NCBI GenBank assembly: GCA_025934955.1
Contig: JAICWE010000002.1
Coordinates: forward strand, 1-64,000
Reading direction: 5' to 3'
DNA: 64,000 nucleotides
DNA from: Gemmatimonadales bacterium
GTDB taxonomy: Bacteria; Gemmatimonadota; Gemmatimonadetes; Gemmatimonadales; GWC2-71-9
Position numbers and translations under genes: made by a program. This document shows positions 6,814 through 15,278 of this stretch, piece by piece. Within the stretch, counting starts at the first letter, position 1. Every line of letters starts with the position of its first letter. Under the pieces are notes generated by a model, which was not told the DNA's origin, made no database searches, and saw nothing but the letters and a program-made list of their open reading frames with translations.

Positions 6814-7971
6814 CTAGGCGCTCTTCCGCCGCGGCTTGGCTGTTCGCTTCCGCCCCTTCTTGAGCTCGAACGTCGGCTGCAGGAAGTACTCCGGGTCGTG
6901 CGACACCCGCGCCTCCTCGCGCGGCTGCCGATAGACGTAGCGGTCGCCCCGGAAGTTCCTGAGCACCACCTCGTCCTCGTTGCTGCTCTCCACGTACTCC
7001 GGCAGGAGCGGGATCTTCCCGCCACCGCCCGGCGCATCAATGACGAAATACGGATTCGCCAGCCCGCTGGTCCAGCCGCGCAGCGCCTTCATGATGTTGA
7101 GCCCGGTCTGCACGCTGGTCCGGAAGTGCTCGGCGCCCGCCACCTGGTCGCACATATAGATGTAGTACGGCCGCACCCGCGCCAGCATCAGCCGGTGCAT
7201 CAGCTGCTTCATGATCTCGGCGTCGTCGTTCACGCCCTTGAGCAGCACCGTCTGGCAGCCCAGCGGGATGCCCGCGTCGGCCAGCATGCCGAGTCCCTTG
7301 ACCGCGGCCGGCGTGAGCTCGTCGGGGTGGTTGAAGTGGGTATTGATCCAGAGCGGGTGGTGCTTCCGGAGCATGTCGCACAGCTCCGGCGTGATCCGCT
7401 CCGGCAGATGACACGGCACCCGGCTCCCGATCCGGATGATCTGGATGTGTGGGATGCTCCGCAGCCGCGTGAGGATGGCGTCGAGCCGCCGGTCGTTCAG
7501 CAGCAGCGGGTCGCCCCCGCTCATGATGACGTCGCGGATCTCGGTGTGCTCCTCCAGGTAGAGGAACGCGCTCTCGAACTGCGACATCGGGATCTTCTCG
7601 GGATCGCCCACCTTCCGCCGCCGGGTGCAGAAGCGGCAGTAGCTGGCGCAGACCGGCGACACCAAGAATAGCGCGCGGTCGGGATACCGATGCGTGATGT
7701 TGGGCACCGGGCTGTCCGCGTCCTCGTTGAGCGAGTCCACGATGCCGTCCACGATGTCCAGCTCGTCCGCCGTCGGCACGTACTGGCGCCAGATCGGATC
7801 GTCCGGACTCCGGATCAGCTCCACCATCGCCGGCGAAATGCGGAACTCGAAGTTCTCCGCCGCCAGTCGGAGCCGGTCGAGATCCGGGAAATTCTCCGGA
7901 CCGAACTTCTCGGCCAGCAGGTCGAGCGAGCGGATCGAGTTCGTTCTGAGGACTTCCTGCCAGGTTTCCAT
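6814..7971 (-). CDS. kamA: Lysine 2,3-aminomutase family radical SAM/PLP enzyme
   Basis: A 385-residue radical-SAM enzyme. The cluster motif CASYCRFC binds the [4Fe-4S]; MSGGDPLLL is the SAM-binding GGE-like segment. DAPGGGGKIPLLP carries the PLP-binding lysine. The Asp residues that hold the lysine side chain in clostridial lysine 2,3-aminomutase (D293 and D330 there) have counterparts in CDQVAGAEHFR and VIDAPGGGGK. This argues for true L-lysine to beta-lysine conversion, rather than the EpmB branch that acts on EF-P; no epmA or efp is visible nearby. The tail KKGRKRTAKPRRKSA is basic. It is last in a run with a GNAT and two ATP-grasp ligases, suggesting that beta-lysine is acetylated or ligated. 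Confidence 0.92.
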   Translation of the reverse strand: METWQEVLRTNSIRSLDLLAEKFGPENFPDLDRLRLAAENFEFRISPAMVELIRSPDDPIWRQYVPTADELDIVDGIVDSLNEDADSPVPNITHRYPDRALFLVSPVCASYCRFCTRRRKVGDPEKIPMSQFESAFLYLEEHTEIRDVIMSGGDPLLLNDRRLDAILTRLRSIPHIQIIRIGSRVPCHLPERITPELCDMLRKHHPLWINTHFNHPDELTPAAVKGLGMLADAGIPLGCQTVLLKGVNDDAEIMKQLMHRLMLARVRPYYIYMCDQVAGAEHFRTSVQTGLNIMKALRGWTSGLANPYFVIDAPGGGGKIPLLPEYVESSNEDEVVLRNFRGDRYVYRQPREEARVSHDPEYFLQPTFELKKGRKRTAKPRRKSA

Positions 7972-7988
7972 GACGCTTCCCGTCCTCC

Positions 7989-8486
7989 TTACCGCGGGGC
8001 CAGGGTGAGGGACTTTGCGAAGACGACCTGATCGTCGTCCGGGGCGTAGAAATCAGGGATCGCGGCGACGCGGCGGTAACCGAGTGCCTGATAGAACGCA
8101 CGGGTGCCGGCGTAGTCGGGCCGGCCGGCGGTTTCGACGACGATGAGGCGAGCGCGCCCCGCGAGGCGGCGCTCCATGTCGCGCACCAGCGCGCGACCGG
8201 CGCCGGCGCGGTGTACCGTGGGATCCACGGCCAGCCAGTAAAGATCGAAAGTGCCGAGCGTGCACGGCGTCGGCCCCCACGCGATCCAGCCGGCGAGGCG
8301 GCCGTCCAGCTCGGCGCCGAGCGCCGCGTAGTCGGCGCTGCCGGCGACGGCGGCGTCGAACACCTCGAGCGCCACCGGGATCTCGTCTTCGCGGAAGAGC
8401 GCCACGCTGCGGGTGATTCGCTCGACGCTCGCACGGTCGGCGGCGCTGAGCGGGCGCAGCGCGATGGCGGGGAGGACGGCGATCAT
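7989..8486 (-). CDS. GNAT family N-acetyltransferase
   Basis: A 165-residue protein starting at ATG 8486 (MIAVLPAIALRPLSAADR), which overlaps the stop of the upstream ATP-grasp gene (ATGA). The acetyl-CoA-binding motif A appears as LAVDPTVHRAGAGRALVRDME, and motif B as YAGTRAFYQALGYRRV. It sits directly before kamA with a 17-nt gap. The kamA-GNAT pair recalls AblA/AblB, which make N-epsilon-acetyl-beta-lysine, so beta-lysine acetylation is a reasonable hypothesis. Sequence alone does not distinguish this from other GNAT substrates. Confidence 0.88.
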   Translation of the reverse strand: MIAVLPAIALRPLSAADRASVERITRSVALFREDEIPVALEVFDAAVAGSADYAALGAELDGRLAGWIAWGPTPCTLGTFDLYWLAVDPTVHRAGAGRALVRDMERRLAGRARLIVVETAGRPDYAGTRAFYQALGYRRVAAIPDFYAPDDDQVVFAKSLTLAPR

Positions 8487-9496
8487 GCCGGCACGCCACT
8501 TTCGCCGCCGGTGAGCGCCGCGGCCGCGCTCCGCTGCTGCGAGCGGCCCAGCGCCTCCTCGACCACCTGCATCACCAGCTCCTCGTAGTCCCAGCCGTGG
8601 GCCCGCGCCATGTTGGCGAGCCCGGCGTCGCTGGAGAGATCGGGGCAGGGGTTCACCTCCAGCACGTACGGCTGGCCCGAGTCGCTGACCCGGAGATCCA
8701 CCCGGCCGTAGCCCTCGCCGCTCGCCATCATCTCCCACGCCTGCCGCGCCGCCACACCGACCTTCTTCAGCAGCTCCGCCGGCGCGTCGGCCGGGCAGAC
8801 CGGCGTGGTGCCGGCGTACTCCGGGCTCTCGTCCTTCCACTTGGCCGCGTAGGAGACGATCGGCCAGCTCCCCTCGGGCAGATCGAAGCGGATCTCGGAG
8901 ATGGGCAGCATCTGCTTCCCGACGAAGCCGACGTTGAACTCCCGCCCGCCGACGTACTCCTGCACGATGACGTCGTCGAACTGCTCCAGCATCTCAGCCA
9001 CCCGCTTCTTGAGCGCCTTGCGGGTGGTGCAGACGGCGGCGTTGTCTATGCCCACGCTCGCGTCCTCCGCCGACGGCTTGACGATGGCCGGCAGGACGAA
9101 GGTGCTGGGGATCTTGTTCCCCTGCGCCAGCGTGAACGCCGGCACCGGCACGCCCGCCGCCGCGAGTAGCGTGTTGGCGACGTGCTTCCGGTGGCAGATG
9201 GTCGTGGGCCAGTGGCGGCAGCCGGTGAAGGGCACGCCGGTCAGCTCCAGTGTGCCGACGACGTAGTCCTCGAAGCGGGCGTGGCCGTTGATGCCTTCGC
9301 AGAGGTTGAAGATCAGATCGGCGCGGCGGGCGCGATTGAGCCAGCGGAAGTCGCCGTGGCGCACCGGCACCAGCTCGGCATCGTGGCCGCGGCCGCGCAG
9401 CGCGGCGCGGACCTCGTTCACGTTGCCCAGCACGGCGGCGACGTCCTGAGGGCTCCACTCGCTGCTGCCCGCATCAAAGATGATCGCGACCTTCAC
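8483..9496 (-). CDS. ATP-grasp ligase, D-Ala-D-Ala ligase-like (first of two)
   Basis: A 337-residue protein. The start is GTG 9496 (VKVAIIFDAGSSEWSP), overlapping the stop of the upstream ligase gene (GTGA); the track adds 15 residues that belong to the neighbour's frame. ATP-grasp features are visible: VLPAIVKPSAEDASVGI (glycine-rich/Lys loop), VIVQEYVGGREFNVGF, and the metal-binding YVLEVNPCPDLSSDAG. It resembles D-alanine-D-alanine ligase, but a genuine cell-wall Ddl would not normally be duplicated beside kamA. More likely it joins an unusual amino acid, possibly beta-lysine, to another carboxylate through an acyl-phosphate. Substrate inferred. Confidence 0.85.
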   Translation of the reverse strand: MKVAIIFDAGSSEWSPQDVAAVLGNVNEVRAALRGRGHDAELVPVRHGDFRWLNRARRADLIFNLCEGINGHARFEDYVVGTLELTGVPFTGCRHWPTTICHRKHVANTLLAAAGVPVPAFTLAQGNKIPSTFVLPAIVKPSAEDASVGIDNAAVCTTRKALKKRVAEMLEQFDDVIVQEYVGGREFNVGFVGKQMLPISEIRFDLPEGSWPIVSYAAKWKDESPEYAGTTPVCPADAPAELLKKVGVAARQAWEMMASGEGYGRVDLRVSDSGQPYVLEVNPCPDLSSDAGLANMARAHGWDYEELVMQVVEEALGRSQQRSAAAALTGGESGVPA

Positions 9497-10647
9497 GAGG
9501 CCACCTTCTCCAGGAGAGAACGGCCGCTGATCCGCCGCCACGCGATGTCGGCGACGGCGCGGATCAGATCGTCGTAGCTCATTCCCGCCGCGCGCGCGGC
9601 CTTGGGAAAGCAGCTGTTGTCCCGCGGGTCTGGCAGAATGCCCGGCAGCGGATTGAGCTCGACGACCATCGGGCGACCGGCGGCGTCACACCGCACATCG
9701 ACGCGGCACCAGTCGCGGCACTCCAGCGCGTGATAGGCGGCGAGCGCCGCCGATCGAATCTCCTGCGCGAGGCCCTCAAGGATGTCCGCCGGGCACTCGT
9801 AGATGTCGAGCGGATTGTCGAGCGAGTCCCAGAGCCACTTCGCCTCGTAGCCGTAGATCGGCGGCGCGCCCGGGGGCAGTGTGTCGAAGTTCATCGCGAC
9901 GATTGGCAAGCAGCGTGCCTCGTCGCCGTTGCCGAGGATGGCGACGGTGAACTCGCGGCCCGGCAGATAGGTCTCGACCAGCACCGGCTGGCGATACGTC
10001 TCCAGCAGGTAATCCGTCTGCGTCACCAGCTCCGCGCGGTTGTGGCAGAGACTCTTCACGCTGACGCCCTTGCCGCTCCCCTCGAACGCCGGCTTGGCGA
10101 AGAGCGGAAAGGGCAGCTGTACGCCGCGCGCGTCATCCCGGCTCCGGGCCAGGATGAACGGCGCCGTCGGCACGCCGCGCTGCCGCAGGATCTCCTTGGT
10201 CCGCCCCTTGTGCAGCGAGAGCGCGAGGGCGAGCGGATCCGAGGCGTGGCAGGGGACGCCGAGGAACTCGCAGATCGCGGGGACGTGGCCCTCGCGGTTC
10301 GGGCCCCAGAGTCCCTCGGCGATGTTGAAGACGAAGTCGGGCCGCGTGGCGCGGAGCCGCTCGGCGAAGGACTCGTCGGCCTCGAGGCGGATCACCTCGC
10401 CGACGGTGGCGAGCGCCGCGGCCACCGCGTCTATGGTGGCGGGCTCGTCCCACTCGGCGTAGAGGTCGGGCTGCGGCAGGTCGGCGCGGAGCGCGCGACC
10501 GAGCGCCGCATGCGGAGGATCGTCGGGGCTGCTGACTTCGGTGATGACTTCAGGGGAGACTATCGAGGGGGAGTCGGACTTCGCCCCGGCGGGAATCGCC
10601 GGCGCCTCTGGCTTCAGGTTGAAGGCTAGTCCGATCCGAACCGCCAA
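9493..10647 (-). CDS. ATP-grasp ligase, D-Ala-D-Ala ligase-like (second of two)
   Basis: The track ORF begins at 10791, but an intrinsic terminator at 10708-10734 lies inside that extension. A TTG start at 10647 is preferred, with GAGGG five nt upstream, giving 384 residues beginning LAVRIGLAFNLKPEAP. A low-complexity linker (residues ~15-45) precedes the catalytic part. Core motifs: FPLFAKPAFEGSGKGVSVKS, VLVETYLPGREFTVAIL, and VELNPLPGILPDPRDN. It is first in the coupled run ligase-ligase-GNAT-kamA, with 4-nt overlaps. Two different ligases in series suggest stepwise building of a short peptide-like product. Confidence 0.8.
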   Translation of the reverse strand: MAVRIGLAFNLKPEAPAIPAGAKSDSPSIVSPEVITEVSSPDDPPHAALGRALRADLPQPDLYAEWDEPATIDAVAAALATVGEVIRLEADESFAERLRATRPDFVFNIAEGLWGPNREGHVPAICEFLGVPCHASDPLALALSLHKGRTKEILRQRGVPTAPFILARSRDDARGVQLPFPLFAKPAFEGSGKGVSVKSLCHNRAELVTQTDYLLETYRQPVLVETYLPGREFTVAILGNGDEARCLPIVAMNFDTLPPGAPPIYGYEAKWLWDSLDNPLDIYECPADILEGLAQEIRSAALAAYHALECRDWCRVDVRCDAAGRPMVVELNPLPGILPDPRDNSCFPKAARAAGMSYDDLIRAVADIAWRRISGRSLLEKVAS

Positions 10648-10707
10648 ATGGTCCCTCGAGTAAAATGTCCGACTGACCTGCGAGCGAAGCGTCGCGTTCG
10701 TCTCTAC

Positions 10708-10734
10708 AAAAAAGGCCGTCTCGAGAGACGCGCC
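10708..10734 (-). terminator. Rho-independent terminator between thyX and the ligase operon
   Basis: On the minus strand, ggcgcgtctctcgagacggcc forms a hairpin immediately followed by TTTTTT. It lies 67 nt past the thyX stop and upstream of the first ATP-grasp gene, separating the two transcription units. This is the clearest intrinsic terminator in the window. It could also act as an attenuator for the ligase operon. Confidence 0.75.
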
Positions 10735-10800
10735 GCTGTGATCTGGATTCCTTTCGGAAACCAAAGTAAGAAAAAGCGATCGGCTGCACAATAGATTTCT

Positions 10801-11553
10801 TCAGACTTTGTGGAAGCCGACGCGCCCCGCCTCGGTGTCATCCTCCATCCGATAGATCTCGAAGTCGCCGAAGAGGGCCGGCGCCTCCCGTTGCAGCACC
10901 CGCAGGATGGCGACGGCGACGCGGCGGATCTCCGCCTCGGCGCCTTCGCCGAGCCGGAGCTCGAGCATGGTGCGCCAGGCGCGGACGTTCGCGCTGACGA
11001 CGATCTTGGTCTCGGTGCCGTTGGGCAGGACGCTGCGCGCCGCCTCGCGCGCCATCTTCCGCCGGTGCACCCGGTCCTCGACCGCGGCGTAGCGCCGCAT
11101 CAACTGCTCCACCGCCTCCACGTACGCCGCCTGCGCCTCCTCCATCTGGCGGATCCACGTCGCCTCCAACTCCGCGTCGCCCTGCATGGCGGGCGGCATC
11201 ACGAACGCCGCGGTGGACTCGTCCACGTAGCGCTGGGAGAGCTGGGAGTAGCCGAAGCCGGCGCGGTGCCGCACCAGCTCGTGGGTGCAGGAGCGGCTGA
11301 TCCCCTCCAGCAGCAGCACGTACTGCGCGTGCTCGAACACCGAGCCGTGGCCCTGCCGCAGGATGTTGCCGAGGTAGTCGGCCGTGGTGCGGCCGGCGGG
11401 ATTGTGCTGGCTCATGTAGCAGAGCCGCCCGGCGAACTCGGCAATGCGCTCGCCGTCGCTCGCCTCGCCCTTCCACTCGACCGGGAGATGCGCCGGCGGC
11501 ACGAACTCGGGCCGGGCGATGAGGGTGACGCGGGGCTCGCGCAGGATCAGCAT
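10801..11553 (-). CDS. thyX: Flavin-dependent thymidylate synthase ThyX
   Basis: A 250-residue protein making dTMP from dUMP using methylenetetrahydrofolate, NADPH and FAD. The signature appears as RHRAGFGYSQLSQRYVDES. Compared with the textbook RHRx7S it has one extra residue between RHR and the serine, a variant I recall from other bacterial ThyX proteins. GHGSVFEHAQYVL and NVRAWRTMLELR are further conserved blocks. No thyA is in the window. A terminator follows, and the FAD-linked oxidase gene lies 22 nt upstream on the same strand. Confidence 0.94.
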   Translation of the reverse strand: MLILREPRVTLIARPEFVPPAHLPVEWKGEASDGERIAEFAGRLCYMSQHNPAGRTTADYLGNILRQGHGSVFEHAQYVLLLEGISRSCTHELVRHRAGFGYSQLSQRYVDESTAAFVMPPAMQGDAELEATWIRQMEEAQAAYVEAVEQLMRRYAAVEDRVHRRKMAREAARSVLPNGTETKIVVSANVRAWRTMLELRLGEGAEAEIRRVAVAILRVLQREAPALFGDFEIYRMEDDTEAGRVGFHKV

Positions 11554-11575
11554 GGAGTGAGGTCGGGGTTGAGGT

Positions 11576-13219
11576 TCAGATCGTGAGCCGGTCCTGCGCG
11601 TAGCCGCCGCCGCGCTCGATGGCGCGGAGCGCCGCCGCGACGTCCGGCGGCAGCGCCGCCGCTTCGGCGCCGACCTTGAGCCGCGCGATCGGCGCGGGCG
11701 CCGTTCCGTCGGGCAGGATCACGCCGGGGTTCAAGATACCTAGCGGGTCAAATGCGTCCTTCACCCGGCGGAAGAGGGCGACGACGTCGGCGCCGTAGAT
11801 CCGCTGCAGCAGCGCCGCGCGGAGCCGGCCGTCGCCGTGCTCGCCCGACGGCGTGCCGCCGAGATCGGCCACGACGGCGGTGACCTCGTCGAGCAGCGCC
11901 GCGACGTCGCGCTGCCAGCCCGGGCGCGCGAGCTCGGGGAGCAGGTTCACGTGTACGTGCCCGTCGCCCGCGTGGCCGAAGAGCACCGCCGGAACATCGT
12001 GCGCCGCGGCGAGCCGGCGAACCGCCGCGACGTAGGCGCCGAGCCGCGCGATCGGCACGCAGCCGTCTTCGATGACCTGGAGCGAGCGGCGCGTCTCCGG
12101 CAGCGAGGCGAGGATGGGACTGGCCGCGTGGCGCAGCGCCCAGAGCCGCTCCGCCGCCTCGCCGCCGAGCGCGGTCTCGATGCCGAGCGCCCACGGCGCC
12201 ACCGCGGCCGCGGTCTCGTCCAGAGCCTGACGGAGTGCGCCGCGTTCGTCGCGCTCGAGCTCCACCAGAAGCACCGCTTCGGCGTCGCCCAGGCCCTCGC
12301 GCACCTCCGCGGGCAGCGTGGGCAGCACCAGCTCGAGGAAGCTCCGGTCGAGCAGCTCGACGGCCGAGGGATCGTGCGCGAGGAGCGCCGGCACCGCGTC
12401 GCCCAGGGCGGAGGCGCTCGCGAGGGTGATGCGGAGGCCCGCCTGCCAGCGCGGAATCGGATCGAGCCGCCAGCGGCTCTCGACCACGATGCCGAGGGTT
12501 CCCTCGGCGCCGATCACCAGGTCCACCAGCTCGCCGCTCGCGAGCCAGGCGTCGAGCGCGTAGCCCGAGGAGTTCTTCCGCGTCTGCGGGAAGCGGCCGC
12601 GGATCAGCTCGGCCGCGGCGTGGACCGCCGGCGCGACGTCGTGCTCGAAGCGGTTCACCGCCGAGACCGGGGGGAAGGCGTCGCGCCAGCCGCCTTCGCC
12701 GCCGCGGCGGGTCAGCTCGACCGGCTCGCCGTCGGCGGTGATCATGGTGACGCCATCCACCCAGCCGCGCACGCTGCCGTAGCGCACCGAGCGCGCGCCG
12801 GCGGCGTTGGTGGAGAGCATGCCGGCGAGCGTCGCCCAGCGGCCGCTCGATGGATCGGGTGGGAGACGGAGTCCGTGCGGTGCGGCGGCGGCGTTGAGCT
12901 CGCGCAGTGTCACCGGTGCCGTCGCCCGCGCCCGGCGCGCGGCGGCGTCCACAATCAGCTTGCGGGAGTTGAGCGCGGTGAGATCCACGATCACCCCGTC
13001 GCCGACGTTGCCGCCGCCCATGGCGCTCCCGGCGCCGCGCGGCACCAGCGGCACGCGCTCGGCTCCGGCCCAGCGCACCAGGGCGCAGACGTCCTCGGCA
13101 TCGCGCGGCCGCGCGACCGCGCGCGGCACGATGCGATAGATGCCGGCGCCTTCGGCGTACGCGGCGCGCGCCCGCTCGTCGCTGCGGAACGTCCCCCGGA
13201 TCGGGGGCTGGGATGACAT
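11576..13219 (-). CDS. FAD-linked oxidase, GlcD/D-lactate dehydrogenase-like
   Basis: A 547-residue flavoenzyme, start ATG 13219 (MSSQPPIRGTFRSDER); the 43 extra residues in the track run into the divergent gene. The N-terminal FAD_binding_4 domain shows VPLVPRGAGSAMGGGNVGDG, and STNAAGARSVRYGSV is its usual second FAD contact. The C-terminal cap has the GlcD features LFGHAGDGHVHVNLLPEL and GEHGDGRLRAALL, ending FDPLGILNPGVILPDG. Such enzymes oxidise 2-hydroxy acids (glycolate, D-lactate, D-2-hydroxyglutarate). No GlcE/GlcF partners and no C-terminal Fe-S domain are visible, so the electron acceptor is open. Confidence 0.88.
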   Translation of the reverse strand: MSSQPPIRGTFRSDERARAAYAEGAGIYRIVPRAVARPRDAEDVCALVRWAGAERVPLVPRGAGSAMGGGNVGDGVIVDLTALNSRKLIVDAAARRARATAPVTLRELNAAAAPHGLRLPPDPSSGRWATLAGMLSTNAAGARSVRYGSVRGWVDGVTMITADGEPVELTRRGGEGGWRDAFPPVSAVNRFEHDVAPAVHAAAELIRGRFPQTRKNSSGYALDAWLASGELVDLVIGAEGTLGIVVESRWRLDPIPRWQAGLRITLASASALGDAVPALLAHDPSAVELLDRSFLELVLPTLPAEVREGLGDAEAVLLVELERDERGALRQALDETAAAVAPWALGIETALGGEAAERLWALRHAASPILASLPETRRSLQVIEDGCVPIARLGAYVAAVRRLAAAHDVPAVLFGHAGDGHVHVNLLPELARPGWQRDVAALLDEVTAVVADLGGTPSGEHGDGRLRAALLQRIYGADVVALFRRVKDAFDPLGILNPGVILPDGTAPAPIARLKVGAEAAALPPDVAAALRAIERGGGYAQDRLTI

Positions 13220-13253
13220 GCGGGAAAGGTACGGCGGCAGTATTTTGCCGGCT

Positions 13254-14048
13254 ATGTCGGACGCTCCCCGCGCGCAGCTCATCCATATAGATGTAGACCG
13301 CCGGCTCGGCCACGAGTGGGATGAGTGGGACGGGAAGCCGCTGCCCAACCGGGGCGACTACGACTCGCCGCCCGCGCTCTTCTTCGCCTGGTCGGCGGCG
13401 GCGATGATCGTGGGGCTCGCGGTCGTGGGCATCGCGCTCTTCCTGCTCGGACCGCGGCTCGCCACGGTGCACCCGGCCGTGCCGCGCGTGCTCTGGACCG
13501 CGCTGGCCGTCATCGCCGGCGTCATGTGGCTCTGGTGGGGCCTGCTGCTCGCCGGCTTCGCGCTCCGCCGGCCGATCCTGCCCGAGCGCCTCGCCGAGCG
13601 GGGCTTGTTCCTCAGACTGATGCGGCTTACGTCACGCGTCGCCGAGCGCTTTGGGCGGCGGGACTGGGTGGAGAACGCGGCGGTGAAGGTCTACGACGCG
13701 CTGGCGCTCTCCCGCGGCCGCAAGGTCGGCAAAGGCGAGCTGCTGCTGCTGATTCCGCGCTGTCTCTCCAAGGAGACGCTCGACGGCGTGCTCGGCATCG
13801 CGGGGAAGTACGGCGTGCCGGTCTTCGTCGCGACCCGGGGCCAGCTCGCCCGCCGGGTGATCCGGGAGCGGCGGCCCCGCGCCGTCGTCGCCGTCGCCTG
13901 CGAGCGCGACATGGTGAGCGGCCTGCACGACGTCGCCGGGAAGGTGCCGGTCCTCGGCCTCACGATGACGCTGCCGAGCGGGCCGTGCAAGGACGCGCTG
14001 CTGGATCTTCCGCGGCTGGAGGAGTGGGTGCGGGCCTACGTGGTGTAG
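13254..14048 (+). CDS. DUF116 membrane-anchored protein
   Basis: A 264-residue protein, start ATG 13254 (MSDAPRAQLIHIDVDRR), divergent from the FAD oxidase with 34 nt between starts. Two transmembrane helices lie near residues 48-70 (AAAMIVGLAVVGIALFLLG) and 80-110. The soluble C-terminal domain has the DUF116 pattern with spaced cysteines: LLLIPRCLSKETLDG, VVAVACERDMVSGLHD and TLPSGPCKDALLDL. The family function is not established; the cysteines suggest a metal or thiol role. Confidence 0.78.
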   Translation: MSDAPRAQLIHIDVDRRLGHEWDEWDGKPLPNRGDYDSPPALFFAWSAAAMIVGLAVVGIALFLLGPRLATVHPAVPRVLWTALAVIAGVMWLWWGLLLAGFALRRPILPERLAERGLFLRLMRLTSRVAERFGRRDWVENAAVKVYDALALSRGRKVGKGELLLLIPRCLSKETLDGVLGIAGKYGVPVFVATRGQLARRVIRERRPRAVVAVACERDMVSGLHDVAGKVPVLGLTMTLPSGPCKDALLDLPRLEEWVRAYVV

Positions 14049-14066
14049 CGGCCCGACCGCGGCTCC

Positions 14067-15182
14067 TCAGATCATCGTCTCCCCACCGACCACCGGCACG
14101 ATCTCCCCACTGATGTAGCTGGAGCAGCTAGGCGCCGCGAGAAAGACGTACATCGGCGCCAGCTCCTCCGGCTGCGCCGGCCGCTTCATCGGCACGTCCG
14201 CGCCGAAGTTCGAGACCTTCTCCGCATCGGCGTCCGCCGGATTGAGCGGCGTCCACACCGGGCCCGGCGCCACGCAGTTCACCCGGATGCCGCGGTCCAC
14301 CAGACTCTGGGCCAGCGACATGGTGAAGGTGTGGATCGCGCCCTTGGTGGCCGAGTAATCGAGCAGCGCCTTGCTGCCCTCAAGACCGGTCACCGAGCCG
14401 GTGTTGACGATCGAGCCGCCCTCGCCCAGATACGCCAGCGCCGCGCGCGCCATGTAGAAGTAGCCGAAGATGTTGGTCCGGAACGTCCGCTGGAGCTGCT
14501 CGTCGGAGAGATCCTCCAGCGAGGAAACGTGCTCCTGGAAGGCGGCGTTGTTGACCAGCACGTCGAGCTTGCCGAACTCGTCCACCACGCGGTCAACCGC
14601 GTCCTGGCAGAAGCGCGAGTCGGAGACGTCGCCCGCGATCAGGAGACAGCGGCGGCCCTCGGCCTGCACCGCGTCGCGAGTCTCCTCGGCGTCGCTCTGC
14701 TCGTCGGCCAGGTAGATGATGGCGACGTCGGCGCCCTCGCGGGCGTAGAGCACCGCCACCGCGCGGCCGATGCCGGAATCGCCGCCGGTGATGATCGCCA
14801 CCATGTCGGCCAGCTTGCCGGAGCCGCGGTACTCCGGCGCCTTGTACTGCGGCCGCGGCCGGAGCTTGCTCTCGAGGCCGGGCTTCTGCTGGTGCTGCTT
14901 CGGGAGCGGCGGCTCGGGATGGGTGCGCGGGCCGGCCTGCATCGCGCCCGGCTTCCCGCCCTGCTTCCCGCCCTGCTTCCCGCCGCCCTGCTTCCCGCCG
15001 CCCTGCTGCTTCGCCTGTCGCTTCTGCTCCGCTTCGTCCTGCAGCGTGCGATACTGCTCCGCCGTCCGGCGCGAGCGGGCACCGCTGCCGCTCACCTCGT
15101 CGCTGTGGCCGCGCCTGCCCGGCGCCGTCGGCGTGGCGGTGCGCCGCCGCTTCGGTCCCGATTCACTCTTCCGGTCTGCCAC
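14067..15182 (-). CDS. SDR family oxidoreductase with Gln/Gly/Lys-rich N-terminal extension
   Basis: 371 residues. Residues ~125-371 form a classical short-chain dehydrogenase: cofactor motif VAIITGGDSGIGRAVAVLYA, VNNAAFQEHVSS, catalytic YSATK preceded by NTGSVTG, and the end SYISGEIVPVVGGETMI. This is closest to the YghA / general-stress-type SDRs. Residues 1-120 are a basic, disordered extension with a repeat unit KQGG(G) at about 60-78, seen at DNA level as iterations of ccctgcttcccgccg. The extension is unusually long and may bind nucleic acid or another protein. The true start could be internal. Substrate unknown. Confidence 0.88.
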   Translation of the reverse strand: MADRKSESGPKRRRTATPTAPGRRGHSDEVSGSGARSRRTAEQYRTLQDEAEQKRQAKQQGGGKQGGGKQGGKQGGKPGAMQAGPRTHPEPPLPKQHQQKPGLESKLRPRPQYKAPEYRGSGKLADMVAIITGGDSGIGRAVAVLYAREGADVAIIYLADEQSDAEETRDAVQAEGRRCLLIAGDVSDSRFCQDAVDRVVDEFGKLDVLVNNAAFQEHVSSLEDLSDEQLQRTFRTNIFGYFYMARAALAYLGEGGSIVNTGSVTGLEGSKALLDYSATKGAIHTFTMSLAQSLVDRGIRVNCVAPGPVWTPLNPADADAEKVSNFGADVPMKRPAQPEELAPMYVFLAAPSCSSYISGEIVPVVGGETMI

Positions 15183-15278
15183 GTGTCGCTCCTGCCGGGG
15201 TGGGTCCGTGATGGAAACCCACCGTAACCGGCGGTGCGCCCCGGCGACGTGACGGAGGTTACGGGCGGTCGCGGCCGC

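Noticed and set aside
6814-7971. KamA homologue as EpmB (EF-P beta-lysylation)
   Set aside because: Lysine-binding Asp positions and length fit free-lysine aminomutase, and neither epmA nor efp is nearby. Not fully excluded without alignment.
9493-10791. 432-aa start for the first ATP-grasp ligase
   Set aside because: The extension covers a hairpin followed by six T on the coding strand, i.e. the thyX terminator; TTG 10647 has a good ribosome-binding site.
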